In this document: piece after piece, positions 35,434 to 50,964 of the stretch
How the letters are laid out: each line of letters opens with the position of its first letter
Position numbering within the stretch: position 1 is the stretch's first letter
NCBI GenBank assembly: GCA_032164295.1
Contig: JAJHTX010000005.1
Span: 806,001-870,000 of the forward strand
Length of the DNA stretch: 64,000 nucleotides
Reading direction: 5' to 3'
Origin: Inonotus obliquus
Lineage: Eukaryota > Basidiomycota > Agaricomycetes > Hymenochaetales > Hymenochaetaceae
The notes under the pieces: model-generated
What the model was told of the DNA's origin: nothing
Seen by the model: the letters and a program-made list of their open reading frames with translations, nothing else
Databases searched by the model: none
Made by a program: the position numbers and the translations under genes

Positions 35434-37813
35434 CTATAAATCATCCGCCTCATCGGCCGTAACATAAACCGACTCCTCGTTCGCCTCTATGCGCCTCACA
35501 GGTGGGTTCGGGCGCTTCGAAGCTCGCCTAACAGCTCTCGGCGTCGCCACATTCTCCCCATCATCGCCATCATCGCCATCAACTACCTCAGCATCTTCTT
35601 CAAAATCAAGTTGTCCCGGGACTACAATCCTTACGTTTCTCGGACTCCCACGACCTCCCTTGAGACATTTAGTAGAAGAAGTCGAGCCCGCTGAGATGCG
35701 TCTATCATCTGTTGGTGTTCGTGGACCCATTTCGAGATCGAGATCATAAGTCGAAGTACTTGATGTACTTGTGCTGCGTGATGTCTCGGTACTTTCGGAC
35801 GTGGAAGCGAGGCTTGATAGGCTTGGACGCGGGGAATTATCTGCACCAACAGGAACGGGAGGGAGAGCGCGTGTTTCGTCGGGCTTCTTCTCATGTGATT
35901 CATTCGCTCGGTCCCTATCTTCGACTTTAACCTTCTCATCTTCGGTTGGAATCGAGAGACCAGGCGGTACGGCAGGACCTACAACATCCTGAGCGACTCC
36001 AGGAGAAGATGTTGGAGATGGCGAAACAATCGGAACAGGTCTTGCCCTACTCCTCTTCCTCTCCTGCGTCTGTGTCTGCGTTTCTTCCTTCCTCGGTACA
36101 GCAGGACCCGAAGGTAACGAAGGTCCATCCGACATCCCTCTTCCGAGTGTACGAGCTTGCATATGTGCAAGTGTATGTCTCCTTGGAGGAGGCTTCGGAG
36201 GAGGAGAAGGATGTCGGATGAAGATGTGTTCGGGTGCATCTACTATTGTCACTTGCTTTCGTGTCTGCGTTGCAACATCGGTACTGTTTTCTTTTTTCTC
36301 CCTCGTTGGTCTCTCTTTGACGGTAGCAGCCCTGACCAATTTCTCAAGCGCCTCTTTCTGAGCTTCCTCCTTCGATACCTCGAAACTCGTTCGTCCGGCT
36401 GGAGCCGTCTCCAACTGCGACTGTCCGGGATTCGCAGTCAGATCAGGCATCAGGACGAATGTAGTCTGCGTAGGAGCGGGGGTATTAGGCACCGGTTCAA
36501 TATCCTCTGGGTTCAACTGCGGCACCGGCTTCCGCTTCACGAGACTCGCGCGCTTCGCTTGACGTTTTGCTTTATCTGCGGCCGCGGCTTCATTTGATGA
36601 CCCGTCTGTTGTTGAGGTAGGTGTTGGCGACGAGGAGGCAGAGGGAGCTCCTGTTGCGATAGAGAGGAGATTCGGACTTGAAGCTGAAGCGGGTTGACTG
36701 GCAGATCGCGAATGCGAAACGTTCTTCTCGGAGCTCGTACTCACACGAGGTGGCTCTTCTGCGCTCGAGCCCGTTGGAGGCACAACATCAATCACCGGAG
36801 TATCCTATTACAAAGGCCATCACGCCGTCAGTAACCGTCAGAGCAAAAGAAAAGAAAAACAAGAATATCGGAATTACGTACATCTTGATCATTCCCACGC
36901 ATTTCCACGATTTGACGCCAGCGAGTTTCATCCCACGGCCCGTCACTTGTCTGCTACCACCAAGATAAACCACAAGTCAGCATACGCATGAAAATTTGCC
37001 ACGTCACGACAAGATATCGGAAAAAAGAGGCCACATGAACACAGAATACCCGATTAAAATACACGCGGCAAGAAGTTGAACAGCGGAAAGCGTTATCATA
37101 GCGCAATCTAGGATTTTCCGTCCTCGACACACACCACAGAAACGGGACGTCAAATCATAGATTGCTGCGAATTCGTATACGCAAAGCCTCCGAAATGTCC
37201 AACCCACGGCAAAAACATATGATACGGGAAACCGGAAACGACGGAAACTGAAATGGATGGCAATACTCACCATGTTCGGACCCAGGTGAAACTGATGCTT
37301 GAATGCGCTAGGAGCACCGATGTGCAATGCGTTCAATCGTCCAGTCGAGCTATTGGAACTTTTGTTACTCTTGGAACTCTTCGTGCTCTTCCCGCTAGCA
37401 AAGGAAGACGTCGATGCGCCACGGGTATGTGTAGAACCCGATCCGGATGTGGAGGTACCAGCATTGCCAGCATTACCGGCAGAAGCTGGCGCCGACGACG
37501 ACGATGACGGCGATCTTGACCCTGACGCGTGGCGAAAGAAGGAAAATGAAGAGCCTGCAGCATTGCTAAGCGTTGCGGAGGAAACTCGTGAAAGTGACTG
37601 TATGCGCTTCCGGATTGACGGTCGACGGATGCTGAGCTTCCTGCTTGACAGCGAGAACGAGTTTGTGCTGGGCCCTGCTGTTGCTGGTGGTGCTTCTGCA
37701 GCAGATGAGGATGCGCCACTTGAAGGAGGTGGCGGGGCGCGGGTGGATGCCGCAGTGCCCTCGATGGGCGAGCCGAGTGAGGAGGAGGGTGCGGTGCACA
37801 GGAGTGTTAGCAT
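35434..37813 (-). CDS. CRIB-domain protein (Cdc42/Rac effector type)
   Basis: Three exons, 37813-37271, 36950-36882 and 36804-35434, give 660 residues. After a Ser/Ala-rich N-terminus and a basic SIRRPSIRKR patch, residues about 168-181 read IGAPSAFKHQFHLGPNM, which fits the CRIB consensus I-S-x-P-x2-4-F-x-H-x2-H-x-G for binding GTP-loaded Cdc42 or Rac. It continues with SDGPWDETRWRQ. The rest is disordered, with proline-rich tracts (PSPPPKPPPRR), several RKR/KRK basic clusters and an acidic FEEDAEVVDGDDGDDGE segment. No kinase domain is present, so it is not a PAK kinase; a scaffold in polarity signalling is likely. The first intron (320 bases) is long for this genome, so an extra small exon could be missing. 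Confidence 0.75.
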
Positions 37814-40783
37814 TGTGGACTACCCTCGTATGCTGGCTTGCTATGATGAACGTTGTGGTCGAAGAGAAGGCGATCGATGAAGGACACAAACTATCTAAAG
37901 AAAAGGAGCAGAACGGAGTACATGAGTGGGGATAAGTAGTCTTTACTAAGAATATGGCAAACTCACCTCCTGTCTGTTAGAAGACCTTTGCTCGCCACAA
38001 GAAGACAACCCAACTAGTCTATTTGGCCCTTAGCCTCGCTAGAAGAGTAGGAGACGCGTGTGGCTTGTACGTGTGTTACGCCTAAACGCGCGGAATTATA
38101 AGAAGGAATGATTTCTGTTGACGTGGCGAGGGACGTTGAGTGGCGTACGGAGTAGAATATGTTTATGAATGTCAATAATCAAGAGAGATCCGTGTACTTC
38201 TTGGATTGAATACAGATCAGGAACGTTGAGCGTAAAGCGTGTGTACGTCCGTGTGATCGTGTGTCTGTCTCTCCTTGTATGCGGTTATGCGGTATGCGGA
38301 GGTGCGATCGGGACGTGCGAGCTAATGCTCAACTATTCAAAGTCTGACTGCGGTCGAAAGGTTTAGTACGAAAGTATAAAGTGCCAACGCATAAGGAGCC
38401 AACGTACGAGATGAGAGTTCAACACGAACCAAGCACCGGTCGGTCAAACTCTATAAGTATGTTGTTTCGGCTGACAGGGAGAGCGAATGCGGATAACGCG
38501 GGGTAGTAGCAGTACTCGAACTAGTCGAATCAAATATATGTTACCCTCGTCTGAAAGGAGATTGTTGCCCGTTGCCCGTCGTCGGTGGTGGACTTGAAAG
38601 GGGCTATACACTCTTGTGTTTTGCTTGCCTCGAGTTCGATATTGCCGATCTGACGATCAACACCGGCCAAGTCCAAACGCGCCGTGTCCGAAGTGGGAGG
38701 GCGATTTCTTCACCGTCCACCGTCTGCGCAAGAGGGTGGGTAGAGTCTGTTCCCTATATAACAGAAGGATAAGTACTTATACACGTAGACAAATGACAAC
38801 GGAATCAATTCATGGGAAATAACAAGTAAATAAATAGCAAGGTACCAGCACTCACTTTGTTGTAATATCTGCTCTTGTCCTCTTCCCGCGCCAAACTTTA
38901 TACCAACTCAATACCAACAATACCCGAAGTTATTTCTGTCGTTGTGCAGCAGGAATTGACGGGTGTTGTGTGTCGTGTCTTGGTAACGAAAAGATGACGG
39001 GCGAATAAATATTAATGAGTGAGCGGGTCGGGAGAAGTGGGCTTACGGCCGTAGCTCTTCTCTTCGCTGTTCGTTTCTTGGTACTGCTAGCCTGAGGACC
39101 TAAGCACCGTAGCACCCGAATGATGATCGAGTTTGCGCCTCGTCTCGTCTCTCGTCTCCTGTTTGAAGTCTTATGAAGGTGAAGGCGAATACCGCTCGTA
39201 CTCAGCGCGTGGCTGACCTGTTCAACGCAACGCGGCGCACGCACTCGATCCAAAGGGTAGGGTGTACTATAACCATTTTGATCAGAACAAGAATAAAGCC
39301 TCATCGAGGGATGTGTATGAATTGGAATGGTGGGATGGGCATCTCAAGATTCTCCACTCGCTCGCGCGGGTTAGATAGATATGGAGACTTACCTGTGGAG
39401 GTCAGGCGGTGTAGACTCAAGCTCGAGTTGGCTTAGGGCTGGTGTACTGGCACAACAAGCGCAACTCGCAAGGACGAAATTCGCACGTACCGAGACCACC
39501 AACGAACACTATCTAACCAACAGGGCAGGCCAGAAGGGAAAAAATCGAGTGGAGGACGTGTTCTCACACTACCCGCAATTCCCTCGTTATATGACCCACG
39601 ATATACCGACGCATGCCGCTTTAGCGAAGTAGCGGAATATTTTCTTCGATGATGGTATTTGAGATAGGCGAAGGATGAGCGCTGTGTTCGCTGTGCACTA
39701 TGTAGGTGTTTACTCGCCGCAGCTCCGAGTTCGCGCCTCTTGGATTCACCGCTAACAGTTTTCCTAAAGTACCAAGTAGCTAGATGGTGTGCTGTGCACA
39801 ATGCACAATGCATAAACTCCAAGACCAGGACTAATCGATCACTACTAGGCATCAAAGAAAAGGATCTTTCGTCGTGACCAGCATCTCAGGCTCTACCCCG
39901 CCGCTGTACACGTTCCTCTGCGATTAGTCCACTTATATATTAATCTTCCTGCCCACACAATTCACAACAACCAACAGATCTATACAACCGACGGTAAGGA
40001 CCAGGAAGCATTAATCTTCTGTTCAAAGCCATCCCGACTCCTTCTACAAATCTGAAAAAAAAGTCTGTCTGTCTTCCGACTACCCTGCACCCTAGACCAT
40101 TCAAAATTCCAGCATGTCAAAATTCTATTTCCTATCCACGACATAACTATCTCGTCTGCGGTCTTTAACACCATTTTGCACCGCATTTACCACCTTCGAC
40201 CCTTTCTTACATTTCTTGCATTCTTGCATCATTTATCAGTGACTAGACCAGTCGTCATAGACTGCTTGATCATTCGCGCCGGGCGGGAAATTTCTCCAAG
40301 CTTTGTTGATTCAAATTTCTGGTAATAGGTATTCTCTATCTCTGTTTCTACGCTCATAGCTCACTCCAGACCAATATATAGTTAGTATTGATATTAGCGA
40401 AAGCCAATCACAACCGAGTTGTTACATAGCTGAGAACATCCAAACCATGAGATTCGCTCGTGAATCTTCTCGAAACGTGTAGCACGACTAATGAAAGAAA
40501 TCATCCGTCTCCACCCACACTAGTACTAATGATGTGAAGCGAGTGACACACCAGCAATGCGTGGAAAACATATCATCGGCACACAACAAGCGAGACACAG
40601 GCACACGACGTCAACTGACCATAACATATCAACAAGACGGTAAAGACTGTGTGCATTACAACAGCCACTCTAATCGAATGCAACTACACTGCACGGGGTG
40701 AGAAACAGGAAGGGTAAGAGTAGAAACCACATGATCAACAAACGTATCGGCTAGCGAATAGCAATGATTTTTCTCATCAAACT
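37814..40783. other. Three-kilobase intergenic region
   Basis: Both flanking genes are on the minus strand, so this is the upstream region of the CRIB gene plus the 3' flank of DBP2. Frames of 60-140 codons on both strands lack family resemblance and plausible exon chains. A long promoter or leader is the simplest reading. Confidence 0.5.
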
Positions 40784-43554
<2,771 letters not shown>

Positions 43555-44197
43555 TCTATAGTCTATTAGGAGCTAAAGAACGACAGAGAATGGAGTAAAA
43601 TAAGTCTAAAGTCTATGGTCGCCTTGAGTGTTGGCGGTGGTTAATGGAGAAGCCGTTCTGGGGCGATGAAAAGACCGAAAAAACGCGTCAAGCCAAATAC
43701 ACACAAACAAGCCAAAAATGGATGAAAAGTACCACGCTAAATCGGTAGAATTAAAATCAATTTATATCACTGACTCCCATATGATTATACGAAAAATGTG
43801 CTGTAACGTCTTGGGTATAGAACGAAATGAAATGATGCCTTTTACAGAGTGGATGATCACTGACGAAGAGGTACAAGAAAGAACAGACAATTGTAGTAAC
43901 AATCCGAAAGTAGTCCAAAGATAAGAATGAATAGGGGCAGGGAAAACCAACTCGAACTTGGGAAAAGTAAGGAACGACCTGGGATATACTGACGGAAAGC
44001 GAGGGACATTGAGAGCGTCCTATACAATAGAGAGAGAAAACAGGAATGAATGAGAAATGAAACGAGAGTGGCCCGAGATATCAAAGAAAGTAGAAAGAAA
44101 CCCAAGTATACGAGTGTGCGCTTCGCCCAACGGCGAATTATCATCAGCCCAGTAGATCAGTGTTCATAGTCTCGGACCCGATGAATGGCCTCCACCA
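43555..44197. other. Intergenic
   Basis: Promoter of DBP2 and 3' flank of the Ras-like gene. No gene seen. Confidence 0.6.
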
Positions 44198-45187
44198 TCA
44201 CATTATTATGCATTTATCGCCGCGCCTTTTGCGTTTTGTGCTTGGTGGGTAGCGCTCACGCATTTGGCGGACGAGGTCCTCAAACACGTCGTTCACATGC
44301 CAATTCCTCTTTGCTGACGTCTCGTAAAAGGGTAGTCCCCAACGTTCAGCGGTTGCAGCGATGACCTCCTTGTCTACGTCCCGCTCTGCAGTCAAGTCTG
44401 ACTTGGTACCCACTACGACGATAGGGACATTCTAAGAACGCGTAGAAACAATAAGACTAAATATATCACAAAAGAATGAAGAATTGAACATACGGAATTA
44501 GGTCCCTTGATTCGATAAATCTGCTGGCGGAGGTTATCCACCTCACGAAGCGTCCCGCGTTGAGTTAGACTATATAAAGGATTGTGTAGAAAGGTTGCCG
44601 TTTAGCGAGGGGAACATGCCCAAGTAACTATTAGAAGCATAAGATTAATCTGTCGGCTACTCACCTGAATACCAAGACGAAGGCCATTCCGGACTGATAG
44701 GAACGGCGGTGAGCAACAAGCATTTCCCGGCGTGTTACAAGGTATATGGACAGGAGTCGAAAGGAGAGATTTTGCGCACCTTGATGTACATCTCGTTGAA
44801 GGCAGTGAATTGCTCTGCACCAGCCGTATCAAGTACTTCTAACTATAGGACGAGGGGTCAAAGACATGCATGAGGATGTTGCATTAACGGAAGCAGATTT
44901 GAAAGGGGCGAACCTTTGTCCATTCGCCATCGACCATTAATTCACGACTATACTCCTCTGTGGTTGACGCGTCGTGAGCTTGGAGGATGGAGAGGGCCAT
45001 ACATAAAGCTACTCACCCTCGATAGTTGGATCATAGTGGTCGACGAATACATCTTTGACAAAACGGCAAGTTAAGGCTGATTTACCAACGCCCCCCGCTA
45101 GGACAATGTACCAGTAGGTTAAGCGAGCGGTAAGGCATAAGAGTGATGAACTGTACCTCCCAAGACGACTGCATTGAGTTCACGCAT
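44198..45187 (-). CDS. Ras/Rap-family small GTPase (RSR1/KREV-1-like)
   Basis: Seven exons, 45187-45157, 45097-45017, 44957-44914, 44842-44780, 44693-44665, 44569-44494 and 44431-44198, give 185 residues numbered exactly as Ras. Visible motifs are GAGGVGKS (10-17), the effector loop YDPTIEE (32-38), DTAGAEQF (57-64), VGTKSDL (G4) and ETSAKR (G5). The tail [14 protein letters not shown] combines a polybasic stretch with a CaaX box, so it is prenylated and plasma-membrane bound. Residue 61 is Ala (Gln in Ras, Thr in Rap), which suggests slow intrinsic GTP hydrolysis and reliance on a Rap-type GAP. The G4 box is TKxD, as in Rho proteins, instead of NKxD. Relatives choose the polarity or bud site and work with Cdc42. 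The subfamily is less certain than the family. Confidence 0.9.
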
Positions 45188-45364
45188 ACAAAGTGAGTTA
45201 CTTGGTAGATGGTAGATGGAAGTAGAAGACTGACCAAAAGGAGCTTTGAGGGAGACGGTGGGCCGAGCTTGTTCGAATCCGATCGCCAGGACGGATTAGT
45301 TAGTAGTTGTGTAGAGTAGAAGAAAGCGCTGCCCGTTGTTGCTTGTCCTTCTCCCGTCACGTTC
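45188..45364. promoter_or_regulatory. Shared divergent promoter, GTPase and cyclophilin
   Basis: Only 177 bases separate the two start codons, which point away from each other. Both leaders and both promoters must lie within this segment or overlap it, so co-regulation is plausible. I see no clear TATA box. Confidence 0.6.
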
Positions 45365-47078
45365 ATGGTTCATTCTCGCGTATTCCTAGACTTCGCCATC
45401 GATGGCTCTTCAATCGGACGGTATGCTCAACAAAATCACTGATCATAAGTACTCTTATAAATTCATCTGCAGCGTTGTATTTGAACTATTCAGCGTATCA
45501 GCTCCAAAAACATCTGAAAAGTGCGTTCTCATTCGTCCAATTCAATTCATCTCGTTCTCACACAAACCTTCTTCTTCTATAGCTTCAGAGAACTATGCAC
45601 AGGCGAACGCGGCATATCACCAAAATCGCAGATGCCACTTTACTACAAGCACAGCAAAATACATCGTGTCATTCAGGACTTTATGATCCAAGGCGGTGAC
45701 TTCACAAAAGGCAATGGAACGGGTGGAGAGTCCATTTATGGTGCTCCGTTCGCTGATGAAGACCTTTCTCGCCCTGTGGACCAACAAGGGTGAGTCTATA
45801 ACTATATCACCATGGAAGGGTCTGGGTTCCGGAAATGAGCACGGCGTCGGGTATTGCAACGTTGTCGACTACACGTCAGGCCTCCATTCTTCAGTTCTCT
45901 AGGGACCTCTTCGTTTTCTCTTTGACGATGCAGAGGGTGTTTAAGGCTTGGGGAAAGAAGAACTACACAAACTAGCCGAACGTGTTATCCCTTGAGCGAA
46001 GTGGACCTAGCACTCTGGTCGCTCAACACGTATCACAAGACTAATCACTAACTACATATCTTCCCTCCAGACTCCTTTGCATGGCAAACAAAGGTCCTAA
46101 CACCAACAACTCCCAATTCTTCATCACACTCCGTCCTTGTCCACACCTCACGGGCAAACACGTCGTCTTTGGTCGTGTTATTCGTGGATTTGACGATGTT
46201 GTGCAAAAGATCGCGAATGTGAAAACGGATGAGAAGGATAGACCGGTTGTACCTGTTGAGATTGTGAATTGTGGAGAGTTACAGCTGGTTAAGAAGCCAG
46301 CGGTGGTGGTGAAGGACAGCGAGAGGGGAAGGGAAAGAGAGGAGAGGGATGAGAGTGGGAGTGAGAGTGAGGAGGAGAGAGGGAGGAAGAGGAAACGTCT
46401 TTTGCAGTCAGCCTCCCATTCACCTTCTCCCTCCCGTTCGCTATCGAGGTCTCGCTCGCGGTCCCCTTCTCGCTCTCACTCTCGATTCAGGACTCCTTCC
46501 CGCGCCCGCTCCCGTTCCCGCTCACCCAGCGGTCATAGCTCGAGCGAAGTAGAACGTGGTCATCACAAAAGCAAGAGCAAGAAGGTACGCTCACACAAGG
46601 ATAAAAAGGACAAGAAGGACAAGAAAGAACGAAAGGAGAAGAAAGAGAAGAAACATAGGAAACATAAGAAACATAAACATCGCTCTCCAACTCGCTCTCG
46701 TTCACGGTCACGGTCTGGTTCCCTTTCACGTTCTCGCTCCCGCTCTCGTAGTCAAGCTGTCGACGCGAAAATATCCAAGCCTCCACATCAAGAAACAGAG
46801 GAAGAATACGACGCTCGTCTCGAGCGTGAAGAACGTGAACGTCTTGAGGCTTTTCGACGTTATGAACTTGCAGAAATGAAAAGGCGATATGAAAAGGGTC
46901 AGGCTCAGAGTGGAGTGAGGTTTAAAGGTACGTTCTTCCCAAAGAAACGGTGATAGTTAGAAGATTTTGTGAGTGGTTGAGCTAATTGGTTCTTTTATTT
47001 CTTTATATTATATACTACATAGGCCGCGGTAAGATGAAATTTATGGATCCAGAGTTACATTCGAGGAGGAACTACTAG
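45365..47078 (+). CDS. SR-type peptidyl-prolyl cis-trans isomerase (cyclophilin G/CYP-RS-like)
   Basis: Five exons, 45365-45420, 45473-45520, 45583-45789, 46071-46927 and 47023-47078, give 407 residues. The first 175 residues are a complete cyclophilin domain: [39 protein letters not shown] (catalytic Arg, Phe, Met, Gln), [17 protein letters not shown] and [13 protein letters not shown] His stands where cyclophilin A has Trp121, as in large nuclear cyclophilins. The rest holds RS dipeptides and a [14 protein letters not shown] tract, then a predicted coiled region ([18 protein letters not shown]) and a closing GRGKMKFMD motif. It is expected in the nucleus with splicing or RNA polymerase II complexes. 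The third intron is 281 bases, longer than usual here. Confidence 0.95.
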
Positions 47079-47735
47079 ACCAGACAAGCTTTACCTCCGT
47101 TCGTATCGTGTAGCGCGTGGTCTCGCAGCTGTTTTAAATGTACCCTTCATTTCACTTGGGTCTTTGGACACAGCTTCTTGGTACTTGTGCACAAGTCAGT
47201 CTATGTAGAGTTTTAGGTTCTAGGTTCTAGATTGATTTGATCAATATATTTACAACTTAGTACGGGATCGTTCGAGATGAACCTCAGAACGATGCGTGTA
47301 GGCGAACGAGTGAATGGTCAAACATTTACGGATGTGCTTCTTGACTCATCTATACACAGATGAAAATCGAGTGATGAAACACAGGTAGGAGTTCTTGAAT
47401 CCCTGATATAACAGCCATTCCTAATATTCATGCCAACTGGTTGATTGATAATTGATCCACTACATAAAGCATTCCGCCAGACAATAGAGAGGAGGTGGGG
47501 ATCAACAATACCGATAAACAGTAGTGACTAAGAGCATACGCGAAAGAAAAAAATTGAGAGGGTAAGATAGATACATGTGTCTTTGGTTCGTGATTCGTTG
47601 GTCTGCAAGTTCGTTGGATGATTCATTTCGAGACTATCGTACGTACGTCACATAACTTTTACCCTACTCAGGGAAGATACATAAGTGAGAGTGTGATGTA
47701 GGGAGAAGACGATTTTATGTACATTGGTTGTTCGT
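47079..47735. other. Intergenic, convergent 3' ends
   Basis: The cyclophilin gene and the eIF4B gene converge here, so only 3' untranslated regions are expected. No gene seen. Confidence 0.7.
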
Positions 47736-49904
47736 TTACGCGTTAACGTCTACTTCGGCTAATTTCCCAGTCACACCTGCAACATCTTGATCCACATTCT
47801 CGTCGGTGTGTTTCTCAGTATCAGATTGGCCTTCTTGTATAGAGTCGGTTGTTGAGGGTGGTGAGGCAGGAGTGCTGGTTGTAAGAGCCGGTCCTTTCTT
47901 CCCCGCAGCGGCGTTGGCAGCAGCTTTCGCGAAGCTAAATGCCTCACGGACCTTCGCAGATGAAGCCAAACGGTCAGCCGCAGTTCCAGGCGCAGATACC
48001 GAAGACGTGACGGTAGGAGAAGCATGCGGAGATTTCGGCGACCCTGGGCCCGAGGCTATTTTTTCGTCTCCGAGTACATCTGGTTTAGAAGACGGTGATC
48101 GAGTACCGATATCTCCCCTTCCACTTCCTGGACGTCCGCGAGGCTGTCGAGAGCTCTGGCGAGACATTGAGTGTTGTTGATGCGGGTGGTGCTGTTGCTG
48201 TTCTTTTGCGACTCGGTCCCGAATAACTTCATGTTCTTTCTCGATCTTCTCCGTTGCTGCTTGTTCGCGAGCTGATACGTCTACGGGTCTAGATACAATC
48301 AGTCAGAGGAGGAACTCGGCAGTGAGCATGATAAGAAGGAATTGTACGCACCTTGCATCACCGAATGGGCTGGGTTTCTTCGTCGCGGCGGAGGAGAATC
48401 CGGAGGCCTGGGGAGAAGAAAGAGGAGTTGGTTGAGAAGAAGCAGTAGTGGACCGAGGGAGAAGCTCGAGCTTTCGGCGAGCTAACTGAGGGGTGGGGGG
48501 AACTGAGTTACTCGCTGAAGAAGGTACATAAGCTACTCGTTGCGGAAAGTAGTCAAGACTCACGGGAAGGACTACCGCCATCTGGCTTAGGCTTTCTCCA
48601 CGTTGCTGCATCATCAGCAACGGACGACACCGGCGGGGGTGGACCCATATCTCCTCGTCCCCTCAATGAACCAAATCGGCTACCATGCCGTTCATCTGCA
48701 GGCTGACTTGGCTTGAACTTCGCACCTTTGACCCATCTTTCCTCCGTATCCGCAGGACTTGCTTCCCCATCATGCGTCGGCGTGGAGAAACCGGAGCCCC
48801 GTCTTCGGACAGGCGGAGCCTCGGATTCATTAGGGTTGCGAGGAGATGGGCGACTAGCACGCCAGTTGTCACTGGAGTCTGGAGCAGAGTCTCGATGCTC
48901 AGTTGCGAGCCCCTCATATCGTCGGCGGCTACTAGTGTCTCGACGTCCGGCGTCAGGTAGTGGACCTTCTCGACGCCACGACCCAGCGAACTTTTCATCA
49001 TCCCCATGAGCGCCATATCCACCGGCGCGTTCCTTGGCTGAAATTACCGCATCAGCGGGTGCATAAAAGTGATATATGCTATTGCCTTACGTGGCTCGGC
49101 TACATTTACTCGAATTTGGCGATGTGAGAAACTCTATACACAATGGATTATTGAATATTCATTTCGAAGGACAACGAGTTTGCGCCACCCACAGTTCCAC
49201 TCTTGGCGAGAGCCTCTTTCAAGCCTTCAACTGTGTGAAATTCGACGTAGCCGAATCCTTTTGGTTTGTCATCGCGATCGCGGATAATTTTAGCGCCCTT
49301 GACCTGAACGAGAAATGAATGTATGAAATCATCTAAGAAATCAGAGAGTACCAACCACATCGGAAGAACCAAAGAAAGAGCCCAAATCGCTTTCAGTAAG
49401 ATCGAAGGCGAGATTGCCAACGAACGCAGTAAAAGGTGGGTTTGTGGGCAAGGGTACTTCCTCGCGAGCGGCCAAAGGCGCTCGGTCGGCTTGAAAGGCC
49501 GCGATATGCCGCGAATGAGACAACACTGACGGTGCGCGATTGAAGGCCAGCTACTCACGGCGAGTCGACAAGAAGTCATCTCTTCCTCCGAAGCCCCTGG
49601 CGCCTCCGTCGTCAAGTCTCGGTGCAGCTGGAAACATACATTAGTGCTGAGGGAATTCACACCGAGCAGAGGGCGTGGCGGAACACTCACGAGCAGTCGG
49701 GAGTTCGTCCATCTCATCCGCCCAGGATCCCAAAGCTCCAAGGCCAATCAGCATGAGTTTGTTTCATTAGAGACATCTGGATTACTCACCTCGATCCTCA
49801 AGGAACGCATTGAGCGACATTTTCTGACCCTTGGCCTTAGGAGCTATGGCATAAATCAGCTATTCTGACCAAGATGTTGGGACAAATCGGCCATGCTAAC
49901 CCAT
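47736..49904 (-). CDS. Eukaryotic translation initiation factor 4B
   Basis: Ten exons, 49904-49901, 49843-49790, 49735-49691, 49627-49559, 49489-49356, 49303-49193, 49133-49091, 49037-48564, 48514-48352 and 48288-47736, give 549 residues. The N-terminus has the eIF4B signature MSLNAFLEDR then GSWADEMDELP. One RRM follows, with RNP2 FVGNLAF (about 80) and RNP1 KGFGYVEF (about 117-124) and the exit VNVAEPP. The middle has repeated units of the type WRR.GPLPD, NWRASRPSP and RWVKGAKF, as in fungal Tif3/eIF4B. A Glu/Lys/Gln coil and a Ser/Thr/Ala-rich tail close the protein. It stimulates the eIF4A helicase during 48S scanning. The first coding exon is only ATG plus one base. At exon 5 a second acceptor (CGTCAG) is also in frame, but it would make a 33-base intron. 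Confidence 0.93.
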
Positions 49905-50649
49905 GATTGCTATTGTTTTTGAAGAATTGGCACAGTAACTGTATAAGTTTGATGTATGATGGAGGTGGTAAAGAAGGGTAAGCTGTGAGTGGTAGATGAC
50001 ACACACAGACGCCTTCAAATTTTCTCACCTTCCTTTGTATTACATAATCACTAGAGCGGTTCCGGTCCGATCAATCGAGTCATGCTTTTCGAATTTGGTC
50101 GACAACAGAATGAAAGCACTCATTGCATACCTTTCTCACAGAAAAACGTGCAATCGATGCTAGTGCAGGACTCGTCTTAGGGAAGTATCCGAAGAATGTG
50201 GCCAAATCATACTTTCAAGGAATGTATGAAAGTATGGGTCGGTCCGGATTTAGCCACTAATGACCGACTTCACTCTTTATTCAACTGATACTACATAGGA
50301 GTTCTACCAGAAGTGCGGTCAAATTCCCAATTCAATGTCCGCACCTGCTTTAGTAAACTGCGCAAATGTCCTTCTTATTTCGAGCCATCCGCACAGGAGG
50401 ATAACGACGATGCACGGACACAATAGAGATACGCAAGTGATAAACCTGCGCCCCATCTAGGTATTAGAGAACCACGACGAAGCCAATGCGTGGCGCGACA
50501 GCGAGGGCGGTGGCGAAGCGAGGCAATAATATTAATACGGATGCGGAGCTGCTATCACGGGCATATCTTGATTGTCGGATGATGCGGCATCGAGTGTTTG
50601 TATCGGACTACTCGGGAGTGACAGTAATCTCAATTGCTACTGGCCTGTC
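49905..50649. other. Intergenic
   Basis: Promoter region of eIF4B and a short unassigned stretch. No gene seen. Confidence 0.5.
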
Positions 50650-50945
50650 GTCACAGCTGCAGCTGCAGCTCCAGTACTTTATATTCCCGTGCAGGCCGGG
50701 GCACCGTCAGTGCCGAGGCCGCATTGTTTAGCACACTCGCTAGTTGCGGCTAGACCCTTCGCTGCTTGTCTCGTGAACACTGAACAAGTTCAGTAGAAAA
50801 ACTGACGCATCCACAATGGGGAACCCAATACACTGGAAGTCTCTTATGTAGTGCCGTCTTCGCCGGTACCCACGGACCTTACTGCAAGACTCAAAGATGT
50901 CTGAATCATCGGGAAGTATAGTCAAGGCTGTCGTTTCCTGCCAGA
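50650..50945 (-). pseudogene. Relic of a small secreted tail-anchored protein gene
   Basis: Minus-strand pieces match the family of the next 9 kb. About 50,940-50,836 reads QETTALTILPDD and, after a frameshift, GTGEDGTT followed by a stop, equivalent to exon 2. About 50,735-50,650 reads KQCGLGTDGAPACTGI before a stop, equivalent to the CG...GSCT segment of exon 3. No start exon was found. This is the most decayed member. Confidence 0.6.
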
Positions 50946-50964
50946 AAGCAGCCACGGGTCTGAA

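Noticed and set aside
46487..46879. Alternative frames over the cyclophilin RS tail
   Set aside because: Shadows of the repeated Arg-Ser codons; the cyclophilin frame is continuous there.
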